Of a stretch of 64,000 nt of DNA, positions 43,861-52,238 are shown in pieces. The stretch covers positions 7,192,001-7,256,000 of the forward strand of contig NZ_CP109007.1 in assembly GCF_036226665.1 (NCBI RefSeq), written 5' to 3'. Position 1 is the first letter of the stretch. Every line of letters begins with the position of its first letter. This stretch comes from Streptomyces sp. NBC_00691 (GTDB taxonomy: Bacteria; Actinomycetota; Actinomycetes; Streptomycetales; Streptomycetaceae). The notes under the pieces were generated by a model that saw nothing but the letters and a program-made list of their open reading frames with translations, was not told where the DNA came from and made no database searches. A program made the position numbers and the translations under genes.

Positions 43861-44343
43861 TCAGGCTGTGACGGCGACGCTCGCGACGGCCTTGTGCGTG
43901 TCGGCAAGGGCGGAGAGGTACCGCTCCGCGTCGAGTGCGGCCTGGCAGCCGGAGCCCGCGGCCGTGATGGCCTGGCGGTAGGTGTGGTCGACGACGTCGC
44001 CGGCGGCGAAGACCCCCGGCAGGTTCGTGCGGGTGGAGGGCGCCTCCACCTTGATGTAGCCCTCGTCGTCGATCATCTCCGCGCCGAAGCGCTCGGCCTG
44101 GGTCCTCATGTCGTCCATGAGGTCGGGTCCGTCGATGCCGGTGGGGAAGCCGGGGAAGTTCTCGACCTCGGTCGTCGTGGTCAGGGACCCTCCGACGAAG
44201 ATCGAGCTGCCGAAGAGCAGGGGCCTGAGTTGGGCGCGGGCCGTGTAGAGGGCTGCGGTGTATCCGGCGGGTCCGGAGCCTATGACGATGACCTCACGGA
44301 CGTCGCCCACGGTCGCTGTGTTCGAGCCGGTCAGGGGAGTCAC
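43861..44343 (-). pseudogene. trxB: Thioredoxin reductase lacking its NADPH domain (in-frame deletion)
   Basis: 160 residues against about 320 for TrxB/ArsT. The N-terminal FAD fold (EVIVIGSGPAGYTAALYTARAQL, TTTEVENFPGFPTGIDGPDLMDDMR) joins at about residue 91 directly to the C-terminal FAD segment (DEGYIKVEAPSTRTNLPGVFAAGDVVDHTYRQAITAAGSGCQAA). The whole NADPH-binding domain and its CxxC redox centre are missing, at about base 44070. The deletion is clean and in frame, so a stable FAD protein may still be made, but it cannot reduce thioredoxin. Its start overlaps the arsC stop. Full-length ArsT in this place is known from other streptomycete ars operons. Confidence 0.85.
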
Positions 44344-44759
44344 GCCTCCTGCTTCGCGTCGATCTCGGCGATGAGGCCCTCGATCAGGACCTTGATCTCG
44401 TCACGGATCGGGCGGACGGCCTCGACACCCTGGCCGGCCGGGTCCTCCAGGGCCCAGTCGAGGTACTTCTTGCCGGGGAAGACCGGGCAGGCGTCGCCGC
44501 AGCCCATGGTGATGACGTAGTCGGACGCCTGGACAGCCTCGGTGGTCAGCACCTTCGGCCGCTGTGCGGAGATGTCGACGCCGACCTCGGCCATGGCCTC
44601 GACGGCGGCCGGGTTGACCTGGTCGCCGGGAATCGAACCGGCGGAGCGGACCTCGACGCGGTCGGCGGCCAGGTGGCGCAGGAATCCGGCGGCCATCTGG
44701 GAGCGGCCCGCGTTGTGGACGCAGACGAAGAGCACGGAGGCGAGCGGAGCGGTGGTCAT
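44340..44759 (-). CDS. arsC: Arsenate reductase (low-molecular-weight phosphatase type)
   Basis: 139 residues. The P-loop CVHNAGRSQMAA holds the first catalytic Cys; MGCGDACPVFPGKKYLDW supplies the two resolving cysteines. Reduces arsenate to arsenite using thioredoxin or mycothiol. Overlaps the downstream trxB remnant by four bases and is divergent from arsR-acr3-arsO. A second, clearly related copy lies at 47835-48248. Confidence 0.95.
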   Translation of the reverse strand: MTTAPLASVLFVCVHNAGRSQMAAGFLRHLAADRVEVRSAGSIPGDQVNPAAVEAMAEVGVDISAQRPKVLTTEAVQASDYVITMGCGDACPVFPGKKYLDWALEDPAGQGVEAVRPIRDEIKVLIEGLIAEIDAKQEA

Positions 44760-44818
44760 CGGGTCTTCCTTGCCGGCAAGAGGTCAGTCCCGGCTGGTAT
44801 CAGCAGCGAGTGATGTGA

Positions 44819-44852
44819 CAGTATCAGTCCATGATGACGTCAGTCGATACTG
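44819..44852. promoter_or_regulatory. Operator candidate between arsC and arsR
   Basis: CAGTATC (44819-44825) and GATACTG (44846-44852) are inverted repeats bracketing the arsR start codon; another GTATCAG lies at 44797-44803. The cluster of TATCAG units over the divergent promoter suggests binding by the adjacent ArsR. Confidence 0.55.
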
Positions 44853-45139
44853 ATCTGATCCGGGTTCTGGCCGATCCCCTCAGGCTCCAGATCGTGAACC
44901 TGCTCGCCCGCGAGACCCTCTGCACCACCCACCTCGTCGAGGAGACGGGCGCCAAGCAGACCAACCTCTCCAACCACCTGCGCGTGCTGCGCGAGGCCGG
45001 TGTGGTGGAGACAGAGCCGTGCGGTCGCTTCACGTACTACCGCCTGAAGCCGGACGTCATCGCCCAGCTCGCCGGCCAGTTCGCCGACCTGGCCGAGTCC
45101 GCCCGTACCGCGGCCGAGAACAAGAGGGCCTGTCCGTGA
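44831..45139 (+). CDS. arsR: ArsR-family repressor (2 of 7)
   Basis: 102 residues. HTH with RVLADPLRLQIVNLLARETLCTTHLVEETGAKQTNLSNHLRVLREAGVVETEPCGRFTYY; cysteines at ETLC and EPCGR are the likely As(III) site, different from the ELCVCD type. Nearly a twin of the regulator at 48336. Its TGA overlaps the GTG of acr3, so it leads an arsR-acr3-arsO operon. Confidence 0.94.
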   Translation: MMTSVDTDLIRVLADPLRLQIVNLLARETLCTTHLVEETGAKQTNLSNHLRVLREAGVVETEPCGRFTYYRLKPDVIAQLAGQFADLAESARTAAENKRACP

Positions 45140-46218
45140 CCCCCACTCATGCGCCCGCTCCGGCGGAGGATTCCTCGGTCGTCGCGAAGCTGTCGACGCT
45201 CGACCGCTTCCTCGCCGTCTGGATCCTCCTCGCGATGGGCCTCGGCCTCGGGCTCGGGCGTCTGATCCCCGGTCTGAACGACGCTTTGGCCAGGGTCGAG
45301 ATCGGCGGCATCTCGCTGCCCATCGCCGTCGGCCTGCTGATCATGATGTACCCGGTTCTCGCCAAGGTCCGTTACGACAGGCTCGACGCCGTCACCGGCG
45401 ACAAGAAGCTCATGGTCTCGTCGCTCCTCATCAACTGGGTCCTCGGTCCGGCGCTCATGTTCGCCCTCGCCTGGATGTTCCTTCCCGACCTGCCGGAGTA
45501 CCGCACCGGTCTGATCATCGTCGGCCTGGCGCGCTGCATCGCCATGGTGATCATCTGGAACGACCTGGCTTGTGGCGACCGCGAGGCCGCCGCGGTCCTC
45601 GTCGCCCTGAACTCGGTCTTCCAGGTCATCGCCTTCGGCGTCCTGGGCTGGTTCTATCTCGACCTGCTGCCCGGCCGGCTCGGCCTCGGCGAGGGCGAGA
45701 CGCTCGACATCTCGATGGGGAAGATCGCCCTGAACGTCGTCATCTTCCTCGGCGTTCCGCTGGTGGCCGGATTCCTCACCCGCCGGATCGGTGAGAAGCG
45801 GATGGGCCGGGAGCGGTACGAGACGAGGTTCCTGCCGAAGATCGGACCGTGGGCGCTCTACGGGCTGCTCTTCACGATCGTCATCCTTTTCGCCCTCCAG
45901 GGGAAGACCATCACCTCGCAACCGCTGGACGTCGCGAGGATCGCGCTGCCGCTCCTCGTCTACTTCACGGTGATGTGGTTCGGCACCTTCGCGCTCGGCA
46001 AGGCCATCGGTCTGAACTACGGCCGCACCGCAACGCTCGCCTTCACCGCCGCCGGCAACAACTTCGAACTCGCCATCGCCGTCGCCATCGCCACGTTCGG
46101 TGTCACCTCCGGCCAGGCTCTCTCCGGAGTCGTCGGCCCCCTCATCGAGGTCCCGGTCCTGGTCGCGCTCGTGTACGTGTCGCTGGCCTGGCGCAGGAAG
46201 TTCGCCCCCGCCCAGTAG
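45136..46218 (+). CDS. acr3: ACR3-family arsenite efflux permease
   Basis: 360 residues, about ten membrane segments. The ACR3 hallmark cysteine is in IVGLARCIAMVIIWNDLACGD, and NNFELAIAVAIATFG carries the conserved glutamate. Exports As(OH)3 or arsenite with the proton gradient. Starts with GTG overlapping the arsR stop. Followed by arsO 79 bases later. Confidence 0.96.
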   Translation: MTPTHAPAPAEDSSVVAKLSTLDRFLAVWILLAMGLGLGLGRLIPGLNDALARVEIGGISLPIAVGLLIMMYPVLAKVRYDRLDAVTGDKKLMVSSLLINWVLGPALMFALAWMFLPDLPEYRTGLIIVGLARCIAMVIIWNDLACGDREAAAVLVALNSVFQVIAFGVLGWFYLDLLPGRLGLGEGETLDISMGKIALNVVIFLGVPLVAGFLTRRIGEKRMGRERYETRFLPKIGPWALYGLLFTIVILFALQGKTITSQPLDVARIALPLLVYFTVMWFGTFALGKAIGLNYGRTATLAFTAAGNNFELAIAVAIATFGVTSGQALSGVVGPLIEVPVLVALVYVSLAWRRKFAPAQ

Positions 46219-46297
46219 TGGCCCCGCCGAATCGCTACCCTGCGCCTCGCCTCTCCGTCGCGGCGAGGCGCAGCCGCACGAAGGGAAAGCCGAGGAG

Positions 46298-47356
46298 ATG
46301 AGCAAGTCACTCGACGTCGTCGTGATCGGCGGTGGCCAGTCGGGACTCGCCGCCGCATACCACCTGCGCCGCCTCGGCGGCCTCGACTTCGCCGTCCTGG
46401 ACGCGCAGCCCGCGCCGGGTGGGGCCTGGCGACACGCATGGGACTCGTTGCACCTCTTCTCGCCGGCCGCGTACTCCTCCCTGCCCGGTCGTCTCATGCC
46501 GCCACAACAGGGGGAGGCGTACCCCGAGGCCGCCCACGTCGTCGACTACCTGACCGACTACGAGCATCGATACGAGCTCCCCGTGCAGCGGCCCGTTCGC
46601 GTGGAGGCGGTCCGCCGCGACGGAGAGTACCTCCGCGTCGAGACCGACTCCGGTGTCCGGCGCGCCCGCGCCGCCGTCAGTGCCACCGGCTCGTGGTCCA
46701 GGCCCTTCCTCCCTTCCGTCCCGGGCCGCGGTTCCTTTCAGGGGCGGCAGCTTCACACCGTCGAATACCGCACCCCCGGTGAGTTCGCCGGAATGCGGGT
46801 CATCGTCGTCGGCGGAGGGAACTCCGGAGCACAGATCGCCGCCGATCTCGCGTACGACACCGACCTCACCTGGGTCACACGGCGGCCCGCACGGTTCCTG
46901 GCCGACGCCATCGACGGCCGCGCCCTCTTCGACCACGCCACGGCCCGCCGCCGTGCCCTCGACGAAGGCCGCACCGACGGCGGGGGAGTCGCCTCGCTCG
47001 GTGACGTCGTCGCCGTTCCGCCCGTACGCGTAGCCCGCGACGCGGGCCTCCTCAAGGCGCACCCGATGTTCACGCGCGTGACGGAGACCGGCGTCGAGTG
47101 GGATGACGGAACGCGGGCCGAGGCCGACGCGATCATCTGGTGCACCGGCTTCCGTCCCGCTCTCGCCCACCTCGCCCCACTCGGGCTACGCGGTCGGCGC
47201 GGGCACATCCCCACCCGGGGGACAGAGGCTCTCGAAGAGCCCCGCCTTCATCTGCTCGGGTACGGCGACTGGACCGGGCCGGCCTCAGCGACCCTTGTCG
47301 GCGTCGGCCGTCCCGCACGCGAGGCCGCGCGGTCCATCGCAGCCCTCCTGCGCTGA
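46298..47356 (+). CDS. arsO: ArsO-like flavin-dependent monooxygenase/oxidoreductase
   Basis: 352 residues from ATG at 46298 after CGAGGAG. Two dinucleotide folds: VVVIGGGQSGLAAAYHL (FAD) and VIVVGGGNSGAQIAADL (NADPH); ending GYGDWTGPASATLVGVGRPAR. Matches the ArsO proteins of streptomycete ars operons (arsR-acr3-arsO-arsC-arsT order). Probable flavoprotein acting on trivalent arsenicals; its exact reaction is unsettled. Expected to be co-transcribed with arsR-acr3. Confidence 0.88.
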   Translation: MSKSLDVVVIGGGQSGLAAAYHLRRLGGLDFAVLDAQPAPGGAWRHAWDSLHLFSPAAYSSLPGRLMPPQQGEAYPEAAHVVDYLTDYEHRYELPVQRPVRVEAVRRDGEYLRVETDSGVRRARAAVSATGSWSRPFLPSVPGRGSFQGRQLHTVEYRTPGEFAGMRVIVVGGGNSGAQIAADLAYDTDLTWVTRRPARFLADAIDGRALFDHATARRRALDEGRTDGGGVASLGDVVAVPPVRVARDAGLLKAHPMFTRVTETGVEWDDGTRAEADAIIWCTGFRPALAHLAPLGLRGRRGHIPTRGTEALEEPRLHLLGYGDWTGPASATLVGVGRPAREAARSIAALLR

Positions 47357-47444
47357 CGTGGCGAGGGTGAACGAACGGTGAACGCCTGACGGATATCACT
47401 CCTCGGATTCGCCATGCGATCTTGTCGGCTCGTATGGTGTCCGG

Positions 47445-47825
47445 ATGGCAACTCCGTTGGCAGGCATACCGATCGAGGGCGTGAGCGAGGAGCGCTGTGT
47501 GCCCTGCTCCCCGGGACTTCTCATCGACCACGACGAAGTCGAGACGCTGTCCGTCCAGTTGAAGGCGATGGCCGATCCGACCCGTCTCCAGATCGTTCAC
47601 CTCATCGATCAGGCGCCGGCCGGAGAGCTCTGTGTCTGCGACCTGACCGAGTCGCTCGACCTGGCGCAGCCCACGGTGAGCCGTCACCTGAAGATCCTCA
47701 CCACCGCGGGGCTGCTGCGCCGTGAGCAGCGAGGAACGTGGGCCTGGTTCTCGATCCGCTGGGATGCCTTGCGGGAGCTGAGGGGGCAGGCGTTCCCCCG
47801 GAGTATCGACGGCTCGCCCTGCTGA
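47445..47825 (+). CDS. arsR: ArsR-family repressor (3 of 7)
   Basis: 126 residues. Contains the ArsR cysteine box as ELCVCDL followed by TESLDLAQPTVSRHLKIL, plus extra cysteines in the N-terminal EERCVPCSPG and the very C-terminus (SPC). This is the classical As(III)-responsive type. It is convergent with the second arsC. Confidence 0.93.
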   Translation: MATPLAGIPIEGVSEERCVPCSPGLLIDHDEVETLSVQLKAMADPTRLQIVHLIDQAPAGELCVCDLTESLDLAQPTVSRHLKILTTAGLLRREQRGTWAWFSIRWDALRELRGQAFPRSIDGSPC

Positions 47826-47834
47826 CTCCCCGGT

Positions 47835-48248
47835 TCATCGCGCCGGCGTCGCGTCGATCTCGGCAACGAGATCCTCAACGAGGCGCCTGATGGCGTCACG
47901 GATGGGGCGCACCGCGTCCACGCCCTGCCCGGCGGGGTCGTCCAGCTTCCAGTCGAGGTAGCGCTTGCCGGGGAACACTTCGCAGGTGTCCCCGCAGCCC
48001 ATCGTGACGCACACGTCCGACTCGCTGACGGCTTCCGTGGTGAGGATCTTGGGGACCTCCGCGGACATGTCGATGCCGACTTCACGCATCGCCTCGACCG
48101 CCGCCAGGTTCACCGCCGAGGCCGGCGCGGAGCCCGCCGAACGGACCTCGATCCGGTCGCCGGCCAAGTGGCGAAGCCACGCGGCGGCCATCTGGGACCG
48201 GCCTGCGTTGTGAACGCATACGAACAGGACGGAGGGCGTCGGGGACAC
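47835..48248 (-). CDS. arsC: Arsenate reductase, second copy
   Basis: 137 residues from GTG at 48248 after GAGGAGAACC. Same motifs as the copy at 44340: CVHNAGRSQMAA and MGCGDTCEVFPGKRYLDW. The two proteins are similar along their whole length but have diverged, so this is an older duplication. Divergent from an arsR twin at 48336 with a perfect palindrome between them. The arsC/arsR pair thus repeats the arrangement at 44340-45139. Confidence 0.95.
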   Translation of the reverse strand: MSPTPSVLFVCVHNAGRSQMAAAWLRHLAGDRIEVRSAGSAPASAVNLAAVEAMREVGIDMSAEVPKILTTEAVSESDVCVTMGCGDTCEVFPGKRYLDWKLDDPAGQGVDAVRPIRDAIRRLVEDLVAEIDATPAR

Positions 48249-48271
48249 CTGGTTCTCCTCAAATGGGTTGT

Positions 48272-48290
48272 TGTGCAACGGCGTTGCACA
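48272..48290. promoter_or_regulatory. Perfect ArsR-type operator between arsC and arsR
   Basis: TGTGCAAC-GGC-GTTGCACA, an eight-base inverted repeat with a three-base spacer. It lies 24 bases upstream of the arsC start and 46 upstream of the arsR start, placed to block both divergent promoters. Confidence 0.75.
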
Positions 48291-48335
48291 TCGGTCGGTT
48301 GACACCCGTCGTGCTCGGTGTGTCACGATCGGGGC

Positions 48336-48644
48336 ATGCTGACGTCGGTGAACGCGGAACCGCTGAGGGCCCTGGCGGACCCTCTGCGCCTTCGCATCGT
48401 GTGCCTGCTCGCCCGTGAGTCGCTGTGCACGACTCATCTCGTCGAGGAGACGGGCGCGCGGCAGACGAACCTGTCCAACCATCTCCGGGTTCTCCGGGAA
48501 TCGGGCGTCGTGGAGACCGAGCCCTGCGGGCGCTTCACCTACTACCGGCTGCGGCCCGAGGTGCTGGCCGATCTGGCCGCATTCTTGGGCGGTCTGGCCG
48601 AAGGAGGGTGCGAAGCCTCTGTCGCCCGGCGGGCTTGCGGTTGA
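48336..48644 (+). CDS. arsR: ArsR-family repressor (4 of 7)
   Basis: 102 residues from ATG at 48336 (MLTSVNAEPL). Same type as the regulator at 44831: RESLCTTHLVEETGARQTNLSNHLRVLRESGVVETEPCGRFTYYRL, with additional C-terminal cysteines (GGCEAS, RACG). Probably represses itself and the divergent arsC. Confidence 0.94.
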   Translation: MLTSVNAEPLRALADPLRLRIVCLLARESLCTTHLVEETGARQTNLSNHLRVLRESGVVETEPCGRFTYYRLRPEVLADLAAFLGGLAEGGCEASVARRACG

Positions 48645-48841
48645 AAGTCCGGCCGCTTCTCCTTCGGGGCGTTCTCGCCGTCTCGGCGTCCACTCGCCCC
48701 TGACGCCAAGGGCTGCGGATCTCGATCCGTGCGCGAACGCTACCCCCTCCGAGCGGTTCTCGCGACCCCGGTACGGGTGACTTGACCGTGGCGGCGACCG
48801 AGTGGGGGAAGGGGGCTCAGGAGTCATCTGTCGCCTCTGCG

Positions 48842-49168
48842 TCATCGATGGTCACCGATTGAAATTCGCCGCGCGTCAACACGGCCCAGTGCCTCCCGCG
48901 ACCCTGGAGACGGAATCCGCTGGAGTCGCAAGACGGGCCTGAGCGCTCTCGCTTTCGACGGGTTTCATCTGCGCGAATGTCCACACCGGGTGACCTGGCC
49001 GACTTTCGCAAGCACCTCAGACGTGAGCGAATCGGGGCAGGTGCGCCGTGCGGCGGTGACGCCGGGGAAGGTGCCCACCTCAGCCGTTCATCGATCTATT
49101 GACATACATCGCTTGACGCTGGCAGGGTTCCGGCCGTCGGCCGAACAGCGCCGTTGCCGATCTGGGCT
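48842..49168 (+). promoter_or_regulatory. Conserved long leader and promoter of the ATP-grasp/mtn operon
   Basis: Counterpart of 38297-38622. TCATCGATGGTCACCGATTG at 48842, GAGCGAATCGGGGCA in the middle, and CGATCTAT-TGAC-ATACATCG overlapping TTGACA (49099-49104) with CAGGGT (49123-49128) 18 bases later. The block-to-block distance is again 245 bases. From 49087 to 49140 the two copies are almost identical. The remaining part of the 48645-49228 gap shows no gene. Confidence 0.75.
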
Positions 49169-49228
49169 CCACTCCGCTCCGTCGGCCCGCCCCGGCCCCG
49201 ACCACACGTCGACGCAAAGGTTCCCACC

Positions 49229-50491
49229 ATGGCCGCCACGCCCCACCCGCACTCGCCCACCACCGAGGCGCCGGTCCTGCTCCTCATGGGCAGCGGTGAC
49301 CGCCGCTATCGGGAGTACATCGTGGCGGCCGTCTCGCGCCACTTCCGTCTGTGGCTTCTCGACGCGTACGAGCCGAGCTGGCAACTGCCGTACGTGGAGG
49401 GGACCTCACTCCTCGACACCAAGGACCTCGACGCCCTCCTCGTCGAGGCGAGGAAGGTCATGCAGCAGCTGCCTGTCGCGGGGGTCTTCACCTACGACGA
49501 GTCCCTCGTGCACGCCGCCGCGCGCCTCGCCGAAGCCCTCGGCCTGCCCGGAAGCGCGCCCGACGCGGTGCTCTCCTGCCGCGACAAGGCGGCCACTCGG
49601 TCACGGCTCACGGCGGCCGACGTGCCGCAGCCGGCCTGTACCCCGGTCTCCACGGCGGCCGAGGCGCGCCGTGCCGCCGATGCGACCGGCTACCCGGTGG
49701 TGGTCAAGGCCCGCGGACTTGCCGGCAGTCTCGGTGTCGTCCGAGCCGACCACGGCGACGCCGTCGAAGCTGCGTTCGAGGCAGCCAGCTCCGCCAACTG
49801 GCCCGGAGTACCCCGTTACGAGGCCGACGTCCTGGTCGAGGAGTACCTCACCGGACCCGAGATCAGCATCGACGCGGTCGTCGTCGACGGCGTGTGCACC
49901 CCCATGATCGTGGCACGCAAGCAGACCGGCATGGACCCGTACTTCGAGGAGACCGGTCACACCGTCGACGCCGCCGATCCCCTCCTGCAGGACACCGAAC
50001 TCCTGGACCAACTGCACCGCATCCACGAGGCGCTCGGCTTCGAACGCGGTGCGACGCACACCGAGTTCAAGCTCACTCCCAAGGGGCCGCGTCTCGTCGA
50101 GATCAACGCACGCCTCGGCGGTGACTTCATCCCCCTCATCGGGATGCTCGCCACCGGCACCGACCCGGCGGTGGCGGCCGCCCACGTGGCGGCGGGGCTC
50201 ACCCCCGACACCGCGCCGAGGGTGCAGAAGAACGCAGCCATCAGGTTCCTCTACCCGGAGCGCGACTGCGAGGCGGTCGAAGTGGTCGTCCGCACCGACC
50301 TCTTCGGGTCCACGGTGCACAGCGCGGTCGCGACTGCCGGCCCCGGCACCCGGCTGGCACTTCCGCCCCGGGCGTACATGAACCGCTACGGCTACGTCAT
50401 CGCCGTCGGCGACGACCCCGAGCAGGTGACCGCCGACGTGGAGGCCGGGCCCACCCTGGTCGAACTGCGGTCGCGTCCCCTGACCTACTGA
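49229..50491 (+). CDS. ATP-grasp ligase (amino acid/peptide ligase type)
   Basis: 420 residues from ATG at 49229 after AAAGG. N-terminal pre-ATP-grasp fold (PVLLLMGSGDRRYREYIV), then the ATP-grasp core: SCRDKAATRSRL, VVVKARGLAGSLGVV, VEEYLTGPEISIDAVV and the metal-binding VEINARLGGDFIPL. This is the layout of L-amino acid ligases and biotin-carboxylase-like ligases, which join a carboxylate to an amine with ATP. First gene of the operon that holds the methylthioadenosine salvage enzymes, under a promoter shared with arsL. I infer that it joins an amino acid to an arsinothricin-like product, or acts in its maturation. Confidence 0.85.
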   Translation: MAATPHPHSPTTEAPVLLLMGSGDRRYREYIVAAVSRHFRLWLLDAYEPSWQLPYVEGTSLLDTKDLDALLVEARKVMQQLPVAGVFTYDESLVHAAARLAEALGLPGSAPDAVLSCRDKAATRSRLTAADVPQPACTPVSTAAEARRAADATGYPVVVKARGLAGSLGVVRADHGDAVEAAFEAASSANWPGVPRYEADVLVEEYLTGPEISIDAVVVDGVCTPMIVARKQTGMDPYFEETGHTVDAADPLLQDTELLDQLHRIHEALGFERGATHTEFKLTPKGPRLVEINARLGGDFIPLIGMLATGTDPAVAAAHVAAGLTPDTAPRVQKNAAIRFLYPERDCEAVEVVVRTDLFGSTVHSAVATAGPGTRLALPPRAYMNRYGYVIAVGDDPEQVTADVEAGPTLVELRSRPLTY

Positions 50492-50529
50492 CCGGTTCCA
50501 CCTCTCAGGCCTCCGAGGAGCCGCCGCCC

Positions 50530-51555
50530 GTGAGCAAGCCCTCCGACCAGCCGTCGATGCGCTGGGACGACCATGCGATCGTCACCCTCGACCAGCGCGC
50601 GCTGCCCCACGAGAGACGGCTTCTGCGCCTGGACACCGTGGACGACGTCATCACCGCCATCACGACGCTCGCGGTACGGGGTGCCCCCTCCATCGGTCTC
50701 GCGGGCGCCCTGGGCGTCGCGCTCTCCGCGTACGCCCACTGCTCGCCGGACGCCACCGCCGACGGGCAGCAGGCCGTGCACGCCGACGCCCAGCGGCTCG
50801 TCGCCACCCGCCCGACGGCAGTCAACCTGGCCTGGGCGGTCGACCGAGCCCTCGGGAGGCTCGCCGACGGCCCGGACGCGGTCCTGGCCGAGGCCACTGC
50901 CATGATCGACGAGGACCGGGCGGTCAACCGGCGGATGGTCGCCCACGCGATCCAGGCCGTGGAGGACCGCTGTCCGCAGCGCCCCCTGCGACTCCTGACC
51001 CACTGCAACACCGGCCGGCTCGCGACCGCGGCCGTGGGCACCGCCCTCGGCACGATCCTCGCCCTCGCCGACGCCGGAAAGGTCACCGAGGTCCTCGTCG
51101 ACGAGACCCGTCCACTCCTGCAGGGCGCACGACTGACGGCCTGGGAACTGGAGGAGGCCGGTGTGCCACACCGCGTCTGCGTCGACAGCGCGGCAGCCGC
51201 GGCCATGAGCCAGGGGCTCGTGGACTGCGTCCTCGTCGGAGCCGACCGGATCACCGCGCGCGGGGACGTGGCCAACAAGATCGGCACCTACGGACTGGCG
51301 ATCGCCGCCGCCCACCACGGCATTCCCTTCATCGTCGTCGCCCCCGAGTCGTCGTGGGACAGGTCCCTCGCCGACGGCCGGGACATCGTCATCGAGGAAC
51401 GTGACGCGTACGAGGTGACCAGCTACGGAGGGATCCGCACCACGCCACGCGGTACGCGCGCGTACAACCCCGCCTTCGACATCACCCCGGCTTCCCTGAT
51501 CACCGCGATCGTCTCCGAGCACGGTGTCCACCACGCATCCGAGGTAAGGGCATGA
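50530..51555 (+). CDS. mtnA: Methylthioribose-1-phosphate isomerase
   Basis: 341 residues, GTG start after GAGGAG. Family motifs: TTLAVRGAPSIGLAGALG, LTHCNTGRLATAAVGTALG (catalytic Cys) and VGADRITARGDVANKIGTYGLA (catalytic Asp). Converts 5-methylthioribose-1-phosphate to the ribulose form, second step of methionine salvage. Overlaps mtnB by four bases. Confidence 0.95.
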   Translation: MSKPSDQPSMRWDDHAIVTLDQRALPHERRLLRLDTVDDVITAITTLAVRGAPSIGLAGALGVALSAYAHCSPDATADGQQAVHADAQRLVATRPTAVNLAWAVDRALGRLADGPDAVLAEATAMIDEDRAVNRRMVAHAIQAVEDRCPQRPLRLLTHCNTGRLATAAVGTALGTILALADAGKVTEVLVDETRPLLQGARLTAWELEEAGVPHRVCVDSAAAAAMSQGLVDCVLVGADRITARGDVANKIGTYGLAIAAAHHGIPFIVVAPESSWDRSLADGRDIVIEERDAYEVTSYGGIRTTPRGTRAYNPAFDITPASLITAIVSEHGVHHASEVRA

Positions 51556-52214
51556 GCTACGCGCCGTCCACCGCCGCCGACAAGCAGACCGCACAGCAGC
51601 TGGCCGACATCTCCCGCACCCTGTACGCGCGCGGATGGATGCCGGGCACGTCCGGCAACATCTCCATGCGGTTGCCCGACGATCCCGACCGGGCGCTGAT
51701 CACGGCGAGCGGCCGGGACAAAGGCGAACTGACCGCCCGGGACGTGGTGGAGGTCGACGCCCTCACCGGCCGGGCGACTCCTCCCGTCCAGGACCGCCCC
51801 TCGGCGGAGACCTCCATCCACGCGGCGGTCTACCGCGTCACCGGAGCCCGCGCCGTCATCCACGTCCACTCCCCCTATGCCACGGTCGTCGCCCACCGTG
51901 CCGTCGCCTTGGACGCCGTTGCCTCGGTACGCGTGGAACGCTTCGAGCTGCTCAAGGGACTGGGGCTGAAGAACCCGGCCTTCACCGACCTGCCGGTCTT
52001 CCCCAACTGGCCCGAGGTCGACCGGATCGCCGACGACGTCGCCGCCCGACTCACGGCCGACCGGGAAGGTCCGCCCGGGCTGCTTCTGGCCGATCACGGC
52101 ATCACCACCTGGGGCGACTCGCTGGACCAGGCGAAGAACCGGCTCGAATGCCTCGAGTCGCTCTGCCAGCTGCTCGTGATCTCCCAGACGGAGCTGCACG
52201 TCTCCCGTGCCTGA
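51552..52214 (+). CDS. mtnB: Methylthioribulose-1-phosphate dehydratase
   Basis: 220 residues of the class II aldolase/adducin fold: GWMPGTSGNISMR near the N-terminus and the zinc-binding HVHSPYATVV plus a later His (LLLADHGITTWG). Dehydrates methylthioribulose-1-phosphate. ATGA overlap with mtnA; mtnD follows after 24 bases. Confidence 0.95.
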   Translation: MSYAPSTAADKQTAQQLADISRTLYARGWMPGTSGNISMRLPDDPDRALITASGRDKGELTARDVVEVDALTGRATPPVQDRPSAETSIHAAVYRVTGARAVIHVHSPYATVVAHRAVALDAVASVRVERFELLKGLGLKNPAFTDLPVFPNWPEVDRIADDVAARLTADREGPPGLLLADHGITTWGDSLDQAKNRLECLESLCQLLVISQTELHVSRA

Positions 52215-52238
52215 AGAACTCGACGACAGGACCACACC

